Assembly: GCA_023663735.1 (NCBI GenBank)
Contig: JAMPGV010000004.1
Location: forward strand, 1 to 64,000
DNA from: Muribaculum sp.
GTDB lineage: Bacteria > Bacillota > Clostridia > Lachnospirales > Lachnospiraceae
Reading direction: 5' to 3'
DNA length: 64,000 bases
Shown: positions 56,854 through 64,000 of the stretch, piece by piece
Layout of the letters: the number at the start of each line of letters is the position of its first letter
How positions within the stretch are numbered: position 1 is the first letter of the stretch
The notes under the pieces: generated by a model
The model's input: only the letters and a program-made list of their open reading frames with translations
Database searches by the model: none
What the model was told of the DNA's origin: nothing
Position numbers and translations under genes: made by a program

Positions 56854-57900
56854 TCAGTCATACAGCACCCGCACACATTTCTTGGGCGTGCGGTAATTGT
56901 ACTTGTTGATCTTGATGCCGCTCTTCGGGTTGCTGGCGTGAATCACCTGCCCGCCGCCGATATAGATGGCCACATGGTTGATCGTGCCGCCGCTGTTGGC
57001 GTAGAACACCAGATCTCCGGGCATCAGTTCGGATGCGCTGATCTTGGTACCTTCGTTGGCCTGCGCTCTGGAAGAATGGCTGAGTTTCACACCGTATTTC
57101 TTAAAGACGCTGAGTACGAAACCGGAACAATCCGCACCCTTGGTCAGGCTGGTGCCGCCCCACACATAGGGATTCCCCAGAAACTGCTTCGCATACTCCA
57201 CCAGATCCACGCGCACGTCGGACACGCCCTGCCCGTAAAGCAATTCCGTCATCGTGATGGCGGTTCCCAGCTTCTCTTCCACCTCCACGAACTCCGCCGC
57301 CACATAAACATTCTCCCCGTCGAGGGAAACCATGATCCAGTCGCCCAGATCCTCCACAAAATCCAGCTCCTCGCCCTTTAAAACCTGTGTCATTATGGCG
57401 CTGCTTGTGTCCGCCGCGTCCCTCACGTTCAATCCGTCCACCTGTGCGACCGCAACGGTACTTACCAGCTCCGCAGCCCTGTATTTGGCGTCGGGTCCCG
57501 TGAGCAGATAATCCGTACTCACATATCCGTCCACTTCACCGGACTGGATATGCGCCCAGCCGTCCAGCATCTCCAGCACTTCACAGGCGGCGTCCTTGGG
57601 CATCTTGCCCACCAGCTTTCCGTCTGTGGACGGGATCGCGCGCACATTCAGATTGCCGCTCTCCACATCCGCAATGCCGATATTGGTGTAACCCCAAGAC
57701 GCTCCCTTGGCCTCCTCGGCGATCCGCAGATAGTCCTCCTCGGTCAAGCTTGTCTCAAACACGGAGCCAACGCCCGCTGCAATCAATTTTCCATTGGTCT
57801 CGGCGGCGGAGGCCTGCACCGGCTCCAGCATCATGCAACATGCCAGACCTGCTGCCGCCCATCTCATTCTTCTCGTCATTTGTCTATTTTCTCTTTTCAT
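56854..57900 (-). CDS. Secreted NlpC/P60 endopeptidase with SH3 domains
   Basis: A 348-aa cell-wall hydrolase. A signal peptide ends near ASA-AETNG. Two bacterial SH3 domains follow (GNLNVRAIPSTDGKLVGKM, DGLNVRDAADTSSAIM). The C-terminal NlpC/P60 domain has catalytic Cys in ADCSGFVLSVFKKYG and His in INHVAIYIGGGQVIHAS. It cleaves peptidoglycan stem peptides outside the cell. A consensus promoter lies about 115 nt upstream. Confidence 0.96.
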   Translation of the reverse strand: MKRENRQMTRRMRWAAAGLACCMMLEPVQASAAETNGKLIAAGVGSVFETSLTEEDYLRIAEEAKGASWGYTNIGIADVESGNLNVRAIPSTDGKLVGKMPKDAACEVLEMLDGWAHIQSGEVDGYVSTDYLLTGPDAKYRAAELVSTVAVAQVDGLNVRDAADTSSAIMTQVLKGEELDFVEDLGDWIMVSLDGENVYVAAEFVEVEEKLGTAITMTELLYGQGVSDVRVDLVEYAKQFLGNPYVWGGTSLTKGADCSGFVLSVFKKYGVKLSHSSRAQANEGTKISASELMPGDLVFYANSGGTINHVAIYIGGGQVIHASNPKSGIKINKYNYRTPKKCVRVLYD

Positions 57901-58011
57901 AATTACGTTTCCTATTGCGATTCCTATTGATAAAATTGTTGAAAGCCAATTGGGAAAAGGCCTCTCCCTATATTTTACGGTTTTGTTACAAAATTATTAC
58001 GTTTCGATTCC

Positions 58012-58040
58012 ATTATACAGAGAGACCCACATACTGTCAA
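58012..58040 (-). promoter_or_regulatory. Consensus sigma-A promoter of the NlpC/P60 gene
   Basis: Minus-strand TTGACA (58035-58040), a 17-bp spacer and TATAAT (58012-58017), a perfect match to consensus, which predicts strong constitutive expression. Confidence 0.92.
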
Positions 58041-58072
58041 CTGTTTTTCCCATAAATTCTTAAAAAACCTGT

Positions 58073-58116
58073 AAAAAAAGGAACCATTTCTTAGGATTTC
58101 TTAAGAATTGGCTCCC
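58073..58116 (-). terminator. Terminator after tcdA
   Basis: On the minus strand GGGAGCCAATTCTTA pairs with TAAGAAATGGTTCC, followed by TTTTTTT, 42 nt past the tcdA stop. Confidence 0.9.
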
Positions 58117-58157
58117 GCTCATTTAATAATTTCTTTTTGTGCTTTCCTTCCGGCTTT

Positions 58158-58868
58158 TCAAACCTTCTTCTCCCGGATTCCCGCCAGATCCTTTACCACC
58201 TCTCCCGCGGCGATCAGCCCTGCCACAGACGGCACAAAGGCAATGCTTCCGGGTACGCGCGCTTCCTCCTGCCCCTCCGGCCGAACCGGCTCCTCCGTGG
58301 AATACACCACCTTCAGCCGCTCCACGCCCCGTTTCCGCAGTTCCCGGCGCATGACTCTGGCCAACGGACAGACGCTGGTCTCATAGAGATCCGCCACCCT
58401 AAACCGGGTGGGATCCAGCTTATTCCCCGCCCCCATGGAGCTGATGACCGGAACACCCGCAGCCTGCGCCCGCAGGACGATGTCAATCTTGGCGGCGACG
58501 GTGTCCACCGCGTCCACCACATAAGAATACCGGGTAAAATCAAACGCTCCCGCAGTCTCCGGCAGATAAAAACAGCAATGGGTCTCCACCCGCGCCTCCG
58601 GGTTGACGGACAGGATGCGCTCCCGCATCACCTCCGTCTTGTATCGCCCCACGGTCTGCTCCGTGGCAATGATCTGTCTGTTGAGATTGCTCATGGCAAC
58701 CGTATCGTTGTCGATCAGGTCAAAACCGCCCACGCCGCTGCGCGCCAGCGCCTCCGCCACATAGCCGCCCACGCCGCCTACGCCGAAGACGGCCACCGTC
58801 GCGTCCCGCAGACGTTCCATGGCCTCCCCGCCGATCAAGCGCTGCGTTCTGGAAAATCTCTCCTGCAT
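58158..58868 (-). CDS. tcdA: tRNA threonylcarbamoyladenosine dehydratase (TcdA)
   Basis: A 236-aa ThiF/E1-like enzyme that cyclises t6A37 in ANN-decoding tRNAs. VFGVGGVGGYVAEALARSGVG is the nucleotide loop; DNDTVAMSNLNRQI and the ETSVCPLARVMRRELRKRG segment are family features. Its ATG overlaps the preceding stop as TAATG, so translation is coupled. Confidence 0.93.
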   Translation of the reverse strand: MQERFSRTQRLIGGEAMERLRDATVAVFGVGGVGGYVAEALARSGVGGFDLIDNDTVAMSNLNRQIIATEQTVGRYKTEVMRERILSVNPEARVETHCCFYLPETAGAFDFTRYSYVVDAVDTVAAKIDIVLRAQAAGVPVISSMGAGNKLDPTRFRVADLYETSVCPLARVMRRELRKRGVERLKVVYSTEEPVRPEGQEEARVPGSIAFVPSVAGLIAAGEVVKDLAGIREKKV

Positions 58869-60529
58869 TATTCCACCGCCATCTCCTCTTCCTTCTCCGC
58901 CGCAATAATCGCAAACGCAATGTTGGTGGCATGGTCGGACACGCGCTCCAATCCGGACACGATATCGGAGAAGATCATGCCCGCCTCCGGCGTACACTCT
59001 CCCCGCGTCAGGCGCTCCACATGCTTTCTCTGCAGCTCCCGTTCCTTCTCGTCCACCCGATCCTCCAGCTCTACCACCTCCGACATCCTGCTGTCGTCGC
59101 TGTGGGCAAACATAGCGATGGCGTACTGAATGATCTTGTTGACCATGTCCAGCATCTCGCCCAGCTCCCGCTGCGCCTCCTTGCTGATCGTTACGCCCAG
59201 TTCCTGCCGTTGTCTGGCCGCGTCCGCCACATTCTCCGCATGATCGCCGATGCGCTCGATGTCGTTCACCACATGAAACAGAGCGCCCAGACTCTTCAAA
59301 TCTTCGATGGGCAGAGTCGTCTGATTGATTTTCACCAGATAGTCCGTGATGGCGTGGTTCAAAAAGTTGATATTTTTCTCCACCTCATACACTTCCTCTA
59401 TGTCCTCTTCATCCAGCGTAATCAGCGCATTCATGGCGCGGTTTAAATTCTCGTTGGCCAGATCCGCCATGCGCTCCAGCTCCCGGATCACGCCCACCAC
59501 GGCGGTGGCCGGATTGAACACCACCTTGTCGCCGATATATTTCAGCTGATAACGCTCGCGGTAATTGACTTTTTTGTCCTCCCCGGGTACACAGCGGCTG
59601 GCCAGACGGACAATCAGCCCGGAGAACGGGAATAGCACGATAACCTGAAAGATCTTGATGATCGTATGGGCGTTTGCCACAAAACGTCCGTTGTCGGGAG
59701 AAATCGTCCGGATCATATCAATCACCGGATCGATCGCCACCGCCAGAATCGCATAAATCAGCACCGTCCCGATCACATTAAACCAAAAATGAATCAGCGC
59801 CGCCCGCTTCGCGTCTTTTTTGCCCGAGAGGGAAGCCAGAAGCGCCGTGGTACAGGCGCCGATGTTACAGCCCAATATAATATAGAGGCAGATGGGCAGG
59901 GAGAGGAGATCCTGATTGGCCATCAGCAGCACGATGCTGACCGTGACCGAGGAACTCTGGATCACGGACGTGAGCGCCACGCCCGTGATCGTAGCTAATA
60001 CCGGGCTGGTGAGGGATCCCAGAAACTCCACTACCTCCGGCACATTCCTCATATTTGCCATAGCTCCCGACATGGAATTAAGCCCCAGAAACAGGATGCC
60101 GAAACCGATGATAATCCCCGCCGCCTGTTTCACATTCTGCCTGCCGCAGAACGTGGCCGTCAGCACGCCCAGCAGTAAAATGATCGGGGCGATCTCAGAG
60201 AGATTGAAAGATACCAGCTGCGACGTGATTGTGGTACCGATATTGGCGCCAAAGATAACGCCCGCCGCCTGATACAGATTCATCAGCCCCGCGTTTACGA
60301 AGCTGACCACCATGGCGGTACAGGCCGAAGAGGACTGGATAATGCCGGTAAAGACAATGCCGATCAGCATCCCCATAAAACGATTGGTCGTAAAAATTTC
60401 TAAGATACGGCGGAGCTTTGCGCCCGCCACCTTCTCGATGGATTCGCTCATGAGACTCATTCCAAACAGAAAGAGTCCCAAACCGCCCGCCATAGACAAA
60501 ATCATACTCATCAGTTCCTCTGCATTCAT
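58868..60529 (-). CDS. Na/Pi cotransporter family protein with PhoU-like domain
   Basis: A 553-aa NptA/YjbB-type membrane protein. Two inverted QSSSA repeats (GIIQSSSACTAMVVSFVNAGL, VIQSSSVTVSIVLLMANQDL) within about nine helices form the transport core. The C-terminal ~200 residues are two PhoU-like helical repeats. It may export or import phosphate. The start at 60529 follows GGGGG at 7 nt. Confidence 0.93.
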   Translation of the reverse strand: MNAEELMSMILSMAGGLGLFLFGMSLMSESIEKVAGAKLRRILEIFTTNRFMGMLIGIVFTGIIQSSSACTAMVVSFVNAGLMNLYQAAGVIFGANIGTTITSQLVSFNLSEIAPIILLLGVLTATFCGRQNVKQAAGIIIGFGILFLGLNSMSGAMANMRNVPEVVEFLGSLTSPVLATITGVALTSVIQSSSVTVSIVLLMANQDLLSLPICLYIILGCNIGACTTALLASLSGKKDAKRAALIHFWFNVIGTVLIYAILAVAIDPVIDMIRTISPDNGRFVANAHTIIKIFQVIVLFPFSGLIVRLASRCVPGEDKKVNYRERYQLKYIGDKVVFNPATAVVGVIRELERMADLANENLNRAMNALITLDEEDIEEVYEVEKNINFLNHAITDYLVKINQTTLPIEDLKSLGALFHVVNDIERIGDHAENVADAARQRQELGVTISKEAQRELGEMLDMVNKIIQYAIAMFAHSDDSRMSEVVELEDRVDEKERELQRKHVERLTRGECTPEAGMIFSDIVSGLERVSDHATNIAFAIIAAEKEEEMAVE

Positions 60530-60721
60530 CTGCATTCCCCCGCACACCGCACAGCGCCGCGATATCGCCTTCCATAACGAGCCAGTATATTGCGCAAACC
60601 GCTCTTTTGCCAACACTTCTCTTTTATGTCTTCCCAAATTACTCCAATTTTATTTTACGGGAAAACACCAAAAGATACAATAGAAAAGTCTACAATTATA
60701 GAGCGTCCCTCTCCGGGTTCT

Positions 60722-61660
60722 TTACGCATTTTCACCAATATGCCGCGCGTGGTAGCGCCTGCCCGCCTCGATATCTGCCGCAAGCTGTTCCCGCAGGGCT
60801 TCCACATCCGGGAATTTCCGCTCCGCCCGCCGGAACGCATAGAGCGCCACTTCGATTTCCTCTCCGTAGATCTCCCTGTCAAAGTCATACAGATGGGACT
60901 CCACCCCCATGATCCGTTCCTTTGAGACGGTGGGTTTGCAGCCCACATTGCTGACCGCCCGGAACCGCTCCTCACCGCAGCGCACCTGAGAATAGTAAAC
61001 CCCGGGCGGCGGCAGAATCTTATTCGGATCCGGCAGGAGATTGACCGTGGGAAACCCCAGCGTCCTCCCGATCCTGTTCCCCGCTGCCACCTTCCCGGCC
61101 ACCGTATAAGGCGCGCCCAGAAGTCTGCCTGCGCGCTCCAGTTCTCCCGCTTCCACATCGTTTCGGATCCGGCTGGAGCTGACCGCCTCTCCCTCCGCAC
61201 AGACCTTCTCGATAAAACGCACCTCCAGTCCCAGCTCCCGCCCCAGAGTACACAGAAGCCCTGCGTCGCCCGCGCCCCGTCGGCCGAAAGAGACATCCTC
61301 CCCCGCAGCGATATAGCGCGCGCCTATTTTCCCGTACAGGAAGGTCCTCACAAAATCTTCCGGCTCGATGTCCGCGCTCTCCCCGTTCAAGGGAAATTCG
61401 ATCAGCGTCTCCACGCCCATGCGCTCAAAAATCCGCCGCTTTTCCCCCACGGTGGACAGCACCCGCCCGTCGGAACGCCCAAACAGCGCCGCCGGGGACG
61501 GGTGAAACGTGAACACGCAGGAATGCAGTCCCCTGCCCCGCTGTTCCAGCACCTCCTCCAGCAGCCTGCGGTGGCCGATATGAACCCCGTCGAACTTCCC
61601 GAGCGCCACCGCGGTTGTGCCATGCAGTTGAAAATCCGTCGTTCCCTGAATGATTTGCAT
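60722..61660 (-). CDS. ribF: Bifunctional riboflavin kinase/FAD synthetase
   Basis: A 312-aa enzyme making FMN and then FAD. The N-terminal adenylyltransferase domain has ALGKFDGVHIGHRRLL and FTFHPSPAALF; SSSRIRNDVEAGELERAGRLLGAPY ends it. The C-terminal kinase domain has GRTLGFPTVNLLPDPNKILPPPGVYYS. It is last in the rbfA-nrnA-truB-ribF operon. Confidence 0.97.
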   Translation of the reverse strand: MQIIQGTTDFQLHGTTAVALGKFDGVHIGHRRLLEEVLEQRGRGLHSCVFTFHPSPAALFGRSDGRVLSTVGEKRRIFERMGVETLIEFPLNGESADIEPEDFVRTFLYGKIGARYIAAGEDVSFGRRGAGDAGLLCTLGRELGLEVRFIEKVCAEGEAVSSSRIRNDVEAGELERAGRLLGAPYTVAGKVAAGNRIGRTLGFPTVNLLPDPNKILPPPGVYYSQVRCGEERFRAVSNVGCKPTVSKERIMGVESHLYDFDREIYGEEIEVALYAFRRAERKFPDVEALREQLAADIEAGRRYHARHIGENA

Positions 61661-61697
61661 TGTAATCCCCATTTCTGCGCTGCGGCGCAGCCCGCCG

Positions 61698-62597
61698 CTA
61701 AGACAAAAACATTTTCACCGGCCGGTAATGGCCGCGCGCCCCGTCGTAGGCATAAAGCCCCGCAAAATCGCCTTCCGCAAAATAAAACCGTACCTGTACG
61801 TCCTGTGCGTACACTTCCCCCTCGTCGGTCTGTTCCGGACGGACGGCGTTGCCGTTTTCCAGAAGCCCCCTGTACGCCTCCCGCACATGCAGAGCCGGAC
61901 AGTCCGCAAAGATCTCGTCCACCGCCGTCAGCACCTCACCGATGCGCCCCTCGTCCCGCAGGGTCTCCAACTCTCCCAGCGTCACCGCCTCCTGCAGGCC
62001 AAAACGCCCCGACCGGGTGCGCACCAGACTCTCCATAACGCCCCCGCAGCCCAATTTCTCCCCGATATCGGCGCAGAGCGTGCGGATATATGTTCCCTTG
62101 GAGCAGACGACGCGCAGCTTCACCACAGGCAGCGCCATCTCCAGAATTTCCAGCTCATGGATCGCCACCGGACGCGCCCTGCGCTCCACCTCTTTCCCCT
62201 CGCGGGCCAGCTCATACAGCCTTTTGCCGTCCACTTTCAGCGCGGAATACATGGGCGGAATCTGCTCATAAGCCCCCAGAAAGCCAAGAACCGCCTCCCG
62301 CGCCTGCTCCTCGGAACATTCCACGGGACGCTCCCGCAGAACCGTTCCGCAGACATCCTGCGTGTCCGTCGAGATCCCCAGCCGGAGCGCCGCCACATAT
62401 TCCTTGTCCCGCTCCGTCAACAGGCCGCACAGCTTTGTCCCGCTTCCCACACAAACCGGAAGCACACCGGTCGCCTGAGGATCCAGTGTACCGGTGTGCC
62501 CTATTTTTCTCTGACCCAGAATGCCCCGCATTTTGGCCACCACATCGTGGGAGGTATACCCCGCCTCCTTATGGATGTTTATGATTCCATTATACAT
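61698..62597 (-). CDS. truB: tRNA pseudouridine-55 synthase
   Basis: A 299-aa enzyme; the catalytic Asp is in KIGHTGTLDPQATGVLPVCVG, with the following IPPMYSALKVDGKRLYELAREGKEV and CSKGTYIRTLCADIG typical. The start at 62597 has GGGGAG and overlaps the nrnA stop by 8 nt. Confidence 0.97.
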   Translation of the reverse strand: MYNGIINIHKEAGYTSHDVVAKMRGILGQRKIGHTGTLDPQATGVLPVCVGSGTKLCGLLTERDKEYVAALRLGISTDTQDVCGTVLRERPVECSEEQAREAVLGFLGAYEQIPPMYSALKVDGKRLYELAREGKEVERRARPVAIHELEILEMALPVVKLRVVCSKGTYIRTLCADIGEKLGCGGVMESLVRTRSGRFGLQEAVTLGELETLRDEGRIGEVLTAVDEIFADCPALHVREAYRGLLENGNAVRPEQTDEGEVYAQDVQVRFYFAEGDFAGLYAYDGARGHYRPVKMFLS

Positions 62598-63561
62598 TTT
62601 TACGCTCCCCGTCCGTCTCTTCCAGCTGCTTCTCAATGTGCAGGGAAAGATTGTTCACACAGTCATAAAATGTCCCCCTCATCGTACAGCCCGCCGCGCG
62701 CACATGTCCGCCGCCGCCGAAAAAGAGCGCAACCTTCGCCACGTCCACTTTCTCGTCGGAGCGCATACTGACCTTGTACTCCAGCACATCCGTCTCATAC
62801 ATGAAAATCGCACAGCTGACGCCCTTGATATTTCTCAACTGATTCACAATCCCGTCCAAATCCTCCGGACCCGCATGATAAAAATCCATCACCTTGCGGC
62901 TCAGGACGCTCACCACGCATCTCCCGTCCAGAAAACGGATGCTCTCCATCAGCGCTCTGCCCATAATCTGCGCCTGCAGATAGCTCTTCTGGTAAAAACT
63001 CTCCTCGATCAGCTTGGAAAAATCAAAGCCGAATCCAATCAGTTTTGCCCCCTTGCGCATGGTCTCCGGGGTCGTATTGGAATACTGAAACACCCCCGTA
63101 TCGTGGATGATTCCCACATAGAGCGTCTCCGCCAGATTCCTGTCCAGCTCCTCCTCACCGATCAGGTCATACAACACCTCGCAGGTGGAACCGACCTGCG
63201 GACATACATAATTGACGTCCCCGCAGCCCGGATTGCTCACATGATGGTCGATATTGATCCGCTTTCCGGCTCTCCGAAAATAAACGGCGGCCTCCCCCAG
63301 ACGTTCCTCGTTGCAATCGAGCGCGAAGAAAACGTCGAAGGCTTCCTCCTCTGGATAATCGCTCACGATCTCGTCATACCCGGCAAGATTGGCGAAAACC
63401 TCCGGCGGTTTCTGCAAAAACACTTTCACCTGTGCCTGCGGCATCTTTTTCTTCAAATACTGCCACAGGGACAGACAGGCGCCGACGCAGTCTCCGTCCG
63501 GCCTGACATGTCCGCCGATGGCAATGCGCTTTGCACCGCCTGCTTCCTGTAATAAATTCAT
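62590..63561 (-). CDS. nrnA: DHH-family phosphoesterase (NrnA-like)
   Basis: A 323-aa nanoRNase/pAp or cyclic-dinucleotide phosphodiesterase. Motifs: IGGHVRPDGDCVGACLSLWQYL, FALDCNEE, INIDHHVSNPGCGDVNYV and the DHHA1 end FFGGGGHVRAAGCTM. It degrades short oligoribonucleotides or pAp. The start at 63561 has GAGG and follows the rbfA stop by 7 nt. Confidence 0.95.
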   Translation of the reverse strand: MNLLQEAGGAKRIAIGGHVRPDGDCVGACLSLWQYLKKKMPQAQVKVFLQKPPEVFANLAGYDEIVSDYPEEEAFDVFFALDCNEERLGEAAVYFRRAGKRINIDHHVSNPGCGDVNYVCPQVGSTCEVLYDLIGEEELDRNLAETLYVGIIHDTGVFQYSNTTPETMRKGAKLIGFGFDFSKLIEESFYQKSYLQAQIMGRALMESIRFLDGRCVVSVLSRKVMDFYHAGPEDLDGIVNQLRNIKGVSCAIFMYETDVLEYKVSMRSDEKVDVAKVALFFGGGGHVRAAGCTMRGTFYDCVNNLSLHIEKQLEETDGERKNV

Positions 63562-63568
63562 AGATTCC

Positions 63569-63973
63569 TCACTCTTCCCCGTCCGGATCCGGCTCGTTCT
63601 CCCCGTCCGACGTCCTCGCCTGACCACCCACAACTTCGTCGATTCTGCGGGACATATTCACACCATACTCGATAGACTGATCCATGATGAACGTAATCTC
63701 CGGCGTGTTGCGCAGATTGACGGCTTTGGCAAGCTGTCTCTTGACAAACCCTTCCGCGCTCCGCAGCCCCGCAAGCGTCGCCGCCCGCGCCTCATCGTCG
63801 CCCAGAACGCTGATCCACGCCTTGCAGCTCTTTAAATCGGGAGCCACCTCCACGGCCACCACGCTGGTCAGCGGGCTGATGCGGGGATCCTTGATCTCCC
63901 CCCGGATGATCTCGGCAAGCACACGCTGCACCTCGCCGTTCACCCGGGTATTTTTGACACTGTTCTTTCTCAT
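63569..63973 (-). CDS. rbfA: Ribosome-binding factor A
   Basis: A 134-aa KH-fold protein needed for 16S rRNA 5' end maturation. VNGEVQRVLAEIIRGEIKDPRISPLTSVVAVEVAPDLK is characteristic, with RNTPEITFIMDQSIEYGVNMSRRIDEV. The acidic tail is short. It heads the visible part of the translation operon; infB presumably lies beyond the window. Confidence 0.97.
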   Translation of the reverse strand: MRKNSVKNTRVNGEVQRVLAEIIRGEIKDPRISPLTSVVAVEVAPDLKSCKAWISVLGDDEARAATLAGLRSAEGFVKRQLAKAVNLRNTPEITFIMDQSIEYGVNMSRRIDEVVGGQARTSDGENEPDPDGEE

Positions 63974-64000
63974 TCCTCTATTTCCTTTTCTAAAACTTTC

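Overview
The window looks like chromosome from a gut Lachnospiraceae-type Firmicute (clostridial cluster XIVa). I infer this from fairly GC-rich coding sequence, strong AGGAGG ribosome binding sites, sigma-A promoters, a reverse-domain-order rubrerythrin with a PerR-like repressor, DUF4364, a TrpB2-type enzyme, a secreted serpin and large InlB-B-repeat proteins. Species cannot be fixed from the sequence alone. Most genes lie on the minus strand; there is one tRNA (Gly, GCC). I saw no rRNA, CRISPR array, prophage or transposase gene.

Layout, low to high coordinate. 1-7.7 kb: a sensory group (solute-binding lipoprotein fused to a 5'-nucleotidase C-terminal domain, hybrid histidine kinase, lipoprotein) plus a LysM membrane protein. 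7.7-12.2 kb: rubrerythrin, perR, folA, thyA and a beta-CASP metallo-beta-lactamase protein. 12.2-20.3 kb: a non-canonical dlt-like operon (carrier protein, SGNH protein, MBOAT acyltransferase, adenylating enzyme, GNAT, ABC exporter) with a hairpin leader; the MBOAT gene is out of frame at a G8 tract. 20.3-24.6 kb: a 1359-aa secreted repeat protein with a structured leader. 24.7-27 kb: tRNA-Gly, a GH3 protein and an AT-rich gap with a consensus promoter. 27-34 kb: ACT-hom-lysC operon, serpin, glyA. 34-41 kb: malic enzyme, YhcC-like radical SAM protein, DUF4364, rarA, comFB, trpB2, polysaccharide deacetylase. 41-48.7 kb: sugar kinase, VanZ, a giant secreted protein and a chemoreceptor in one apparent operon behind a 20-bp palindrome. 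48.7-53.9 kb: ABC ATPase, FtsX-like permease and a YhgE-like lipoprotein. 54-64 kb: rpsO-pnp, NlpC/P60 endopeptidase, Na/Pi transporter-tcdA, and the translation operon rbfA-nrnA-truB-ribF.

The most notable discovery is a family of dispersed intergenic elements: three full copies (10360-10614, 34187-34389, 50558-50763) and two ~36-bp end-only derivatives (34137-34173, 40683-40718). The full copies have terminal inverted repeats and are flanked by 12-13 bp direct repeats that look like target-site duplications. They share a core that folds into one long branched hairpin, and at least six base pairs change in a compensatory way between copies. No protein is encoded in them. They look like non-autonomous mobile elements carrying a conserved structured RNA. 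Two copies landed exactly at the stop codon joining two tightly spaced operon genes.
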